Part shown: in pieces, positions 35,833-42,381 of the stretch
Layout of the letters: each line of letters opens with the position of its first letter
Numbering within the stretch: the first letter of the stretch is position 1
From: DASZIT01 sp963770635
Lineage (GTDB): Bacteria; Actinomycetota; Acidimicrobiia; Acidimicrobiales; RAAP-2
DNA length: 64,000 nucleotides
Direction: 5' to 3'
Assembly: GCA_963770635.1 (NCBI GenBank)
Contig: CAVYQI010000003.1
Location: 248,001-312,000 of the forward strand
Position numbers and translations under genes: made by a program
The notes under the pieces: generated by a model
Databases searched by the model: none
What the model was told of the DNA's origin: nothing
What the model saw: only the letters and a program-made list of their open reading frames with translations

Positions 35833-36309
35833 TCAAGAAGAGGCAGACCGCAGGCTGATCGCAGATGCGTCGATCCGCGCCATGATGCGGTCGGCGTCGC
35901 GGCCGAGCCGTCGCAATTGCTCCGGCGACAGCACGTCCACCACCAGGGACCGCACGAGCGACACGTGGCCGGGGGCAGCCTCCGCGAGGGCCTGAAAGCC
36001 ATCTTGAGTGAGGATTGCATCGGTGAAGCGTCCGTCCGTCGGATCCGGCTGACGCCGCACCAACCCGCGGCTCTCGAGGCGGGTGACGACTCGCGACAAC
36101 CGGGAAAGGGAGGCATTGGTGACTTCCGCCAGCGAGCTCATCCGCATCGTTCGATCCGGGCTCCCCGAAAGCATGGCCAGGACCTGATACTCCACCATCC
36201 CGAGCTTTGAGTCCCGCTGCAGTTGCTGGTCGATCGACCAGGGAAGCCAAGTCATCAATCGCACCACCGACAGCCAGGAGTCCAGTTCCTCGGCGGTTAG
36301 CCACCTCAC
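35833..36309 (-). CDS. MarR-family transcriptional regulator
   Basis: 158 aa from GTG 36309 (VRWLTAEELDSWLSVVRLM); the frame is open to an ATG at 36351, but that ATG is part of a -10-like TATGCT, so I favour the shorter form. Winged-helix core: 'LGMVEYQVLAMLSGSPDRTMRMSSLAEVTNASLSRLSRVVTRLESRGLV' in blocks MVEYQVLAML, SSLAEVTNASLSRLSRVV, RLESRGLVRRQPDPTDGR. A palindromic site lies directly upstream and a similar one 110 bases further on. Confidence 0.9.
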   Translation of the reverse strand: MRWLTAEELDSWLSVVRLMTWLPWSIDQQLQRDSKLGMVEYQVLAMLSGSPDRTMRMSSLAEVTNASLSRLSRVVTRLESRGLVRRQPDPTDGRFTDAILTQDGFQALAEAAPGHVSLVRSLVVDVLSPEQLRRLGRDADRIMARIDASAISLRSASS

Positions 36310-36357
36310 GTCGGCGCCACTAGAAGGAGGTCGAATCACTCGGCTCAGCATAGCCTC

Positions 36358-36377
36358 TCACTTACAGTAGCAAGTGA
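36358..36377. promoter_or_regulatory. MarR operator-like palindrome at its own promoter
   Basis: TCACTT-N8-AAGTGA, perfect 6-base arms, at the upstream edge of the MarR gene. Consistent with autorepression. Confidence 0.55.
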
Positions 36378-36467
36378 CATATGCAACTCAGTTCGGCCGC
36401 TCCTCGCCGAATAAGACAGCAGTTGCCAGGGTAATGGGGGGACGAGAACACAATGGCCAGGTGCCAG

Positions 36468-36500
36468 TCACTTGACACAGCAAGTCATACAGGGTTAGAT
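36468..36500 (+). promoter_or_regulatory. Promoter with second MarR-like operator
   Basis: TCACTT-N8-AAGTCA at 36468-36487 repeats the MarR palindrome with one change. It covers the -35 of a strong-looking promoter: TTGACA (36472-36477), 17 bases, TTAGAT (36495-36500), which reads toward the truncated epimerase gene at 36619. Confidence 0.55.
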
Positions 36501-36618
36501 TCGCGTGGGCGGAGCAAGTGATGCTTAGGTGGACAAGAGTCGAGTATCGCTGTTCAGTCCACCCCTTTGATTCCCATCGCTCCGACCCATTCATCGACGA
36601 GACCGGAGGCAGCCAGAA

Positions 36619-36966
36619 ATGAACGTGGCACTTACAGGAGGAACGGGATTCGTCGGGTCTCACATCCTGGCGGAACTGCTCGCCAATGGGCACGAAGTGA
36701 CGGCTCTCGTTCGCGGCGACACCGAGGCCGAAAAAGTCAGCGCCCAGGGTGCAACCCCGGCCGTCGTCGACCTCCACGATCGACCCGCCGTCGTCAAGGC
36801 GCTCAGCGACACCGATGGCGCCATCCATACCGCCAGTCCCGGGGACGCCTCCAGCGCTGACCTGCAGATCGGCCAGACCGGAGGTCAACAGGGAAACTTT
36901 CCGCAGGCCCTCACCCACCTGGCGTTGATCAACGCGGCCTACAACCTCGATCGTACGTTGGGTTGA
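36619..36966 (+). pseudogene. Chimeric relic: epimerase N-terminus joined to glycoside hydrolase C-terminus
   Basis: Residues 1 to about 82 are the start of an extended SDR/epimerase: 'VALTGGTGFVGSHILAEL', 'HEVTALVRGDTEAEKVSAQGA', 'DTDGAIHTASPGDASSADL'. The reading frame then goes straight into 'GQQGNFPQALTHLALINAAYNLD', the typical extreme C-terminus of GH15 (glucoamylase/trehalase-like) enzymes. The join is near 36865-36880. Some 200 residues of the SDR and most of a GH15 enzyme are missing, so this is the scar of a deletion between two genes, or a misassembly. It still has an intact promoter. Confidence 0.7.
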
Positions 36967-37024
36967 ATGCGGCCGGACCGACGGCACCGAGCTCCTGCTG
37001 CGAGCATATGAGGAGCATCCATGC

Positions 37025-37963
37025 TCACTGGGGACGCTCTCGGACGACATCAGCCGGGCTCTTGTCGTCTCGGAGTCCAAGAAAGCGCGGCTGCCGCAGC
37101 CGAGCATCGCTCGTCCATTCGGCAAATCCGATCTGAGCGACGAGCTTGGGCTGCGTCCAGTGCGCGCCGCGTGGGGCAGGTCGCGCGTCTGTAAACGCCG
37201 GCTCGGCGGTTTCCAGCCTCCGCAGGCGGATACCCAGGTCGTGGAGTGTCGCCTTGGTGTAGCCGGTGCCGACCTTCCCGGCGTAGCGGAGGGAGCCGTG
37301 CTCGTAGTAGCCAACGAGCAGCGCGCCAAAGTCCGTCCGGCTACCGCCGGGATCGGTGTAACCGCCAATGACGAACTCCTGCTCCCAGACACACTTCAGC
37401 TTCAACCAGTTCTTCGAGCGGCCATCGACGTACGGTGCGTCGGCGCGCTTGGCGATGAGCCCTTCCCAGCCGGATCGGCAGGCCGCGGCGAACCGCTGCT
37501 GCGAGTCGTCGCGCCACGCCTCGGTCTGCTGCAATGCCGAGCTCGACCGGATCGTCCTGGTCAGCTGCGCCCGGCGCTCGACGAATGGCCGGTCGGTGAG
37601 ATCCTCACCGTCGACCTCCAGGAGATCGAAGACGCAGTAGACGACCGGGTACTCGGCCACCTGCTCTGGAGACGGCCTGCTCACCCCGAGACGCTGCTGG
37701 AGTCGGGTGAATGACGTCTGGTCACCGTCGTAGGCCACCACCTCGCCATCGAGCAGGAGACCTCCGGGGTGTTGGGCCGCCACCGCCGAGCGGACCTCGG
37801 GGTAGGTGGAGGTGAGATCCTTGCCGGTACGCGACTCGAGTCGCACGTCGCTGCCCACTTTGCGGGCGATGCAGCGCTCGCCGTCGAACTTGCGCTCCAG
37901 TATCCAATCGTCGCCGAAATCGCGACGATCGGTCAACGTGGCCAGCATGAGCGGAGTCGCCAT
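37025..37963 (-). CDS. ATP-dependent DNA ligase, LigD-ligase-domain-like
   Basis: 312 aa. Adenylation motif 'LERKFDGERC', then 'ESRTGKDLTSTYPE', 'LLDGEVVAY', 'VVYCVFDLLEVDGEDL', 'GWEGLIAKR', 'NWLKLKC', and an OB-fold with 'FGALLVGYYEHGSLRYAGKVGTGY' and 'VAQIGFAEWTSDARLRQPRFLGLR'. This is the ligase module of the NHEJ protein LigD on its own. No Ku, polymerase or phosphoesterase gene is adjacent. It is a second ATP-dependent ligase besides ligC at 20.6 kb. Confidence 0.92.
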   Translation of the reverse strand: MATPLMLATLTDRRDFGDDWILERKFDGERCIARKVGSDVRLESRTGKDLTSTYPEVRSAVAAQHPGGLLLDGEVVAYDGDQTSFTRLQQRLGVSRPSPEQVAEYPVVYCVFDLLEVDGEDLTDRPFVERRAQLTRTIRSSSALQQTEAWRDDSQQRFAAACRSGWEGLIAKRADAPYVDGRSKNWLKLKCVWEQEFVIGGYTDPGGSRTDFGALLVGYYEHGSLRYAGKVGTGYTKATLHDLGIRLRRLETAEPAFTDARPAPRGAHWTQPKLVAQIGFAEWTSDARLRQPRFLGLRDDKSPADVVRERPQ

Positions 37964-38230
37964 GCCACTATCGTTTCACGGCCACGCCGAGGGCACACAC
38001 GTCGACGGGACGACCGTTGTCCACCTCACAGCGGAAGGGCCGACCGGTAGCCCCCGGAGCCACCGCCTGCTCATTGGGATCGTGCGGGCATGGATGTCTT
38101 CAGAACTCCAGCGCGGGAGCCAAGGTGGCCGACCGCCAAGAAATATCGCGGTGGGATGTCGAGAACCCGCACGCGGCTTCGTCCCCGGAGTGAACACGGC
38201 CACAATGGGCCGTACTGCAAAAAGGAGAAC

Positions 38231-38641
38231 ATGATGACCAAGTACCTCTTGCTCAAGCACTACCGGGGAGCGCCGGCGCCGATCAACGACGTGCCGATGG
38301 ACCAGTGGACGCCGGAGGAGATTTCGGCCCACGTGCAGTACATGCAGGACTTCGCCGCTCGGCTCGAGGGCACCGGCGAGTTCGTCGACGGTCAGGCGCT
38401 GTCCCCCGAGGGCACGTTCGTACGCTATGACGGCGAGGGGCGGCCCCCGGTCACTGACGGCCCGTTTGCGGAGACCAAGGACCTGATCGCCGGGTGGATG
38501 GTGATCGACGTCGAGACCTACGAGCGGGCGCTCGAGCTGGCCGGAGAGTTGTCCGCGGCTCCGGGTGCGAGTGGGAAGGCGATCCACGAGTGGCTCGAAG
38601 TGCGCCCGTTCCTGGCCGCGCCCCCGACCATCATGGAGTGA
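38231..38641 (+). CDS. YciI-family (DGPF-domain) protein
   Basis: 136 aa from ATG 38231, preceded by AAAGGAG. Core: 'KYLLLKHYRGAPAP', 'YMQDFAARLEGTGEFVDGQAL', 'PPVTDGPFAETKDLIAGWMVIDV'; the DGPF motif is intact. Small DGPF proteins are regularly encoded with ECF42 sigma factors. Its stop overlaps the GTG of the sigma gene by four bases (GTGA), so the two are coupled. Confidence 0.92.
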   Translation: MMTKYLLLKHYRGAPAPINDVPMDQWTPEEISAHVQYMQDFAARLEGTGEFVDGQALSPEGTFVRYDGEGRPPVTDGPFAETKDLIAGWMVIDVETYERALELAGELSAAPGASGKAIHEWLEVRPFLAAPPTIME

Positions 38642-39813
38642 CACAGGTGGACGAGGCCCAGCTGCGGACTCTCACCCCCACCGTGATTGGCATCCTCGTC
38701 CGTCGCGGAGCCGACTTCGTGGCAGCCGAGGATGCCCTGCAGGACGCGCTGGTCGAAGCCATGCGGGTGTGGCCGGACAAACCGCCACGGGACCCGAAGG
38801 GCTGGCTGGTCACCGTGGCCTGGCGTAAGGTCCTCGACTCCACCCGTGCCGATACCTCACGGCGGCACCGCGAGGAGCGCGTCGAGGGCGAGCCCATGTC
38901 CGGCCCGGGCGAGGTGGTGGACGACACGCTCCAGCTGTACTTCCTGTGCGCGCACCCGTCCCTGACACCGGCGTCAGCCGTCGCGCTCACGCTGCGGGCG
39001 GTCGGCGGCCTGACCACGGGTCAGATCGCGCAGGCCTACCTCGTGCCGGAGGCGACCATGGCCCAGCGGATCAGCCGGGCCAAGCGGACCGTCTCGGGCG
39101 TCCGCTTCGACCAGCCCGGTGACGTCGCCACGGTGTTGCGCGTGCTCTACCTGGTCTTCAACGAGGGCTACTCCGGCGACGTCGACCTTGCCGGCGAAGC
39201 GATCCGGCTCACTCGCCAGCTGGCGGCCAAAACGGACGATGAGGAGGTCGCGGGCCTGCTCGCGCTCATGCTGCTTCATCACGCACGGCGCCCGGCTCGG
39301 ACGGCTCCAGACGGCAGGCTCGTGCCTCTTGCCGAGCAGAACCGCAACCTGTGGAACACCCGCCTCATCGCCGAGGGCGTCGACGTGCTCCAGACCGCCC
39401 TGGCCCGGAATCGCCTGGGCGAGTTCCAGGCCCAGGCAGCCATCGCTGCGCTCCACGCCGACGCCCGGACGACTGAGGAGACCGACTGGGTGCAGATCGT
39501 CGAGTGGTATGACGAACTGGTACGGCTCACCGAAAGCCCGGTTGCCCGCCTCAACCGGGCCGTCGCGGTCGGCGAGGCCGACGGCCCGCGGGCCGGTCTG
39601 GCCGCCCTGGCCGGGCTCGACCCCGCCTTGCCCCGCCACGCCGCCGTCGCGGCGTACCTTCACGAGCGGGAAGGTGACCCAGTCACCGCAGCACGGCTCT
39701 ACGCAGAAGCCGCCCGATCAGCGTCCAACATCCCCGAGCGCGACCACCTCACGCGACAGGCCGCACGACTCAACATGGAACTGCGCAGTTCCGCGGCGGG
39801 CGACGGGCGTTGA
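38638..39813 (+). CDS. ECF42-type RNA polymerase sigma factor with TPR-like tail
   Basis: 391 aa from GTG 38638 (another GTG at 38647). Sigma-2: 'RGADFVAAEDALQDALVEAMRVWP', 'DPKGWLVTVAWRKVLDSTRA'; sigma-4: 'LTTGQIAQAYLVPEATMAQRISRAKR'. A C-terminal extension of about 200 residues ('LLALMLLHHARRPART', 'LNRAVAVGEADGPRAGLAAL', 'HEREGDPVTAARLYAEAA') is the TPR-like/DUF6596 domain that ECF42 needs for activity. Coupled to the DGPF gene, which is its expected target. Confidence 0.93.
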   Translation: MTQVDEAQLRTLTPTVIGILVRRGADFVAAEDALQDALVEAMRVWPDKPPRDPKGWLVTVAWRKVLDSTRADTSRRHREERVEGEPMSGPGEVVDDTLQLYFLCAHPSLTPASAVALTLRAVGGLTTGQIAQAYLVPEATMAQRISRAKRTVSGVRFDQPGDVATVLRVLYLVFNEGYSGDVDLAGEAIRLTRQLAAKTDDEEVAGLLALMLLHHARRPARTAPDGRLVPLAEQNRNLWNTRLIAEGVDVLQTALARNRLGEFQAQAAIAALHADARTTEETDWVQIVEWYDELVRLTESPVARLNRAVAVGEADGPRAGLAALAGLDPALPRHAAVAAYLHEREGDPVTAARLYAEAARSASNIPERDHLTRQAARLNMELRSSAAGDGR

Positions 39814-39913
39814 TCAACCCCATGGTGAGGGCTGCATATTCCGGCTGGCCGGACCGCGTCCCTTCATCGTCACGAGATATTGCAATGGGTTCGGTCGCTC
39901 CGGCTCGCGGCCG

Positions 39914-40705
39914 TCACGGATCGCCGGTGTGGCGGAGCCCGAACTCCCAGATCGACTTGGTGGCGTCGATCTCTCGGGACGTACGGCCGAGGTAGAGGCT
40001 CAGCAGCAGCCCGAGATGCCCGCCGGGCCAGGTGTGACCGGCTCCGCGTGACGTCCACAGCGTCACCTCGCCTGGCTGCCCCTCCGCACCGTAGGTCGTC
40101 CGGGTGAGCGTCGGGCTCACCGCGACTTCCGCCGGTGCAGCCGTGATGCCGTTGGCCAGCGCCCATGCCCGGGCGGCGTCGGGGACGCTTTCGTTCCAAC
40201 GTTGTGTGCCGCTGCCCCCGTACGGGTTGATCCTGTCCTTCGTTCCGTGGAACGACAGGATCGGAACCGGCCGGTGCACCGGGGCGCCCGGCGAGCGCAG
40301 CCCTGCCACCGCGCCCACCGCCTGCACGAGCTCAGGGTGAACGCTGGCGAAAAAGCTCGACATCCGGGCACCGCCGGACATCCCTGAGAGGACCACGCGA
40401 CCATGAGGTGTCCGATGTCGGCTGAGGAGCTCGGTTGCGAGCCCGGCAATGTAGTCGACGTCCTGGCTGGGGTTCCACTCGTAGCCAGTTCCGATCGGTT
40501 CGATTGCCTCGGGAAATACCACGACGGCGCTTTCGGTTCGGGTGAGTTGCTCGAAACCGGACAGGCGTGACTGGTCGGCCGCCGTCGAGCGGGTGCCATG
40601 GAGGCTCATGATTACCGCCGATACGGGCGCGCCCGGTGGGGGCTCGGCCATCAGGTAGGAGCGATTGGCGTCGCCTGAGGTGATGACCTGCTTCTTGAGG
40701 GCCAC
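39914..40705 (-). CDS. Alpha/beta-hydrolase, LpqC/PHB-depolymerase-like esterase
   Basis: 263 aa from GTG 40705 (VALKKQVITSGDANRSYLMA); the longer frame overlaps the divergent methyltransferase gene. Oxyanion strand 'VIMSLHGTRST', nucleophile elbow 'VLSGMSGGARMSSFFA', 'PILSFHGTKDRINPY' (Asp loop) and 'SRGAGHTWPGG' (catalytic His). No signal peptide is seen, unlike LpqC. Likely hydrolyses short-chain or polymeric esters. Confidence 0.87.
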   Translation of the reverse strand: MALKKQVITSGDANRSYLMAEPPPGAPVSAVIMSLHGTRSTAADQSRLSGFEQLTRTESAVVVFPEAIEPIGTGYEWNPSQDVDYIAGLATELLSRHRTPHGRVVLSGMSGGARMSSFFASVHPELVQAVGAVAGLRSPGAPVHRPVPILSFHGTKDRINPYGGSGTQRWNESVPDAARAWALANGITAAPAEVAVSPTLTRTTYGAEGQPGEVTLWTSRGAGHTWPGGHLGLLLSLYLGRTSREIDATKSIWEFGLRHTGDP

Positions 40706-40810
40706 GGCGCCAGTATCGCCGACGTGGCACCAGCGGTCCCGGCAAGTCCTTCGGGTTATGCTCGAAAGTCCAGTAGGCAGCTCAACGGCCACCGTGGTAG
40801 GCACGCCTTC

Positions 40811-41440
40811 GTGACCATCCCTCCCTCTCCGCCTCCCGACGGTCCATCGCCTCGCCCTCCCCACGACTTCGACGCCATCTACGCCGGCGACACCCCACCT
40901 TGGGACATCGGACGGCCACAGCCAGCGTTCGAGCGTCTTGCCCAGGCCGGCGAATTGGTCGGCCGGGTGCTCGATGTCGGTTGCGGTACCGGCGAGCATG
41001 CCCTGCTGGCGGCTTCCCTGGGCCACGGAGCTGTTGGGGTCGACATCGCGCCCAGAGCCATCGAGCTAGCAAGAGGGAAGGCGGCCGAACGGGGCCTGGA
41101 GGCGCGGTTCCGCGTGGTCGACGCGCTGCACCTCGTCGAGCTGGGTGAGCAATTCGACACCGTTCTCGACTGCGGGCTCTTCCATGTCTTCGATGACGAG
41201 GATCGCGAGCGTTATGTCCGCAGCCTGACTGAAGTGGTCCCGTCGGGTGGGCGCTACCACATGCTCTGCTTCAGCGACCAGCAGCCAGGTGACTGGGGTC
41301 CACGCCGAGTAGCTCAAGAGGAGATACGGGTCGCGTTTTCTGAGGGGTGGGAAACAGACTCCATCGAACCTGTCGTCATCGACATCACCTTCGACGCGGC
41401 GGGAGCCCTTGCCTGGCGGGTAGAAGCAACACGCGTGTAA
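40811..41440 (+). CDS. Class I SAM-dependent methyltransferase
   Basis: 209 aa from GTG 40811. N-terminal 'DFDAIYAGDTPPWDIGRPQPAFERLA', motif I 'VLDVGCGTGEHALLAASLG', 'GVDIAPRAIELARGKA', 'FDTVLDCGLFHVFDDEDR', and 'LCFSDQQPGDWGPRRV'. The DxxPPWDxGxPQ start is characteristic of thiopurine/tellurite-type and related detoxifying methyltransferases. Divergent from the esterase gene with about 100 bases between. Confidence 0.88.
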   Translation: MTIPPSPPPDGPSPRPPHDFDAIYAGDTPPWDIGRPQPAFERLAQAGELVGRVLDVGCGTGEHALLAASLGHGAVGVDIAPRAIELARGKAAERGLEARFRVVDALHLVELGEQFDTVLDCGLFHVFDDEDRERYVRSLTEVVPSGGRYHMLCFSDQQPGDWGPRRVAQEEIRVAFSEGWETDSIEPVVIDITFDAAGALAWRVEATRV

Positions 41441-41483
41441 AACCACGGTTGCGCGACAAGTATCAACACTCCAACGAAAGAAG

Positions 41484-41721
41484 GTGACGATTAACCTTGA
41501 ACAAACTCTAGAAAAAAATCGTTGAGCACGCCCACGAGGAGCTCCGCATCGTCCGGAAGCGAGCCGAAGAGAAGACAGCCGCGCGCGACCACGGAAAGGA
41601 CTATCAGGAAGCTCAAACCGCTGCCGATCAGCTGGACCATTACGCACACGTGGTCCGTCGGTTACATGATGCTGGATACAAAGCTGGTTGGCGACACCAG
41701 AGTCTGAATGAGAACAGTTAG
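41484..41721 (+). CDS. Small charged protein (interrupted in an A7 run)
   Basis: From GTG 41484 the peptide VTINLEQTLEK is followed by a stop unless one A is removed from A7 at 41512-41518; then IVEHAHEELRIVRKRAEEKT, 'DYQEAQTAADQLDHYAHVVRRLHDAGYKAGWRH' (in blocks) and a TAG are read, 78 aa in total. The peptide is strongly helical and highly charged, and coding-like compared with its surroundings. Family unknown. The start is uncertain, since AGAAGG touches the GTG. Confidence 0.4.
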
Positions 41722-41918
41722 CTTCCGGGTATCAAGCTCGCCGTGCCCGGCTCGGAGCCCGGCGGAGGGTTGAGAGTCCACCTGGAGCGCGGGTGCGGAA
41801 CATTCTGAACACGTAACCCTCTGTTCAATTGAATTTCGCTGGAAGTTGTCTCAGTGTTAGGGAAACGGAAAGACACGCTGGGTAGGATCGCGTCGTACCT
41901 CGGGAAAGGATTGCGACC

Positions 41919-42302
41919 ATGCCAACGACCTCAGAAACAACTGGCCGGGCAACTTCGGCCGGGGACGAGACCGCCGACGCTCTGGAGGGCGTCTATCACT
42001 CACTGCGTACCGGCGAGGCGACGGGCGAGGAAGCCGTCGCCTCGACCATCCATGCGTTCACCGACCTACTGCGAGCAGCGGTACCCGTAGCAATGAGCCA
42101 ACCGGCTCGCTTCGTAGACCTGAGTTTCGAGTTCGCCCAGCAAGCGATCACCTTTCAGCGGCGCTTCTTTTACGAGGTTCTGGCCGGTCTCCAGCGAGTT
42201 ACGACAGAAGCGTGGTCGGACCTCGAAGGCGATCAGTTCTTTAAGAACCAAAATGGCCGCGGCGCCGAGCCCCGCGGCCGCACCGCCCGAAGCGCCGCCT
42301 GA
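41919..42302 (+). CDS. Hypothetical helical protein, phasin-like size
   Basis: 127 aa with AAAGGA ten bases before ATG 41919. The sequence is mostly amphipathic helix ('GEEAVASTIHAFTDLLRAAV', 'RFVDLSFEFAQQAITFQRRFFYEVLAGLQ') with a polar, Arg-rich tail. Size and pattern recall phasin-like or granule-associated proteins, but I do not recognise a family. A perfect GGCCGCGG/CCGCGGCC hairpin lies in its last codons (about 42254-42278). Confidence 0.6.
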   Translation: MPTTSETTGRATSAGDETADALEGVYHSLRTGEATGEEAVASTIHAFTDLLRAAVPVAMSQPARFVDLSFEFAQQAITFQRRFFYEVLAGLQRVTTEAWSDLEGDQFFKNQNGRGAEPRGRTARSAA

Positions 42303-42381
42303 TTCAGACAGCCACGTCCAGCGAAGAACTGGCCAGATAGCGACTCATTTCGCCCAACCGGGCGCCGGGGTGTGCAGGCAT

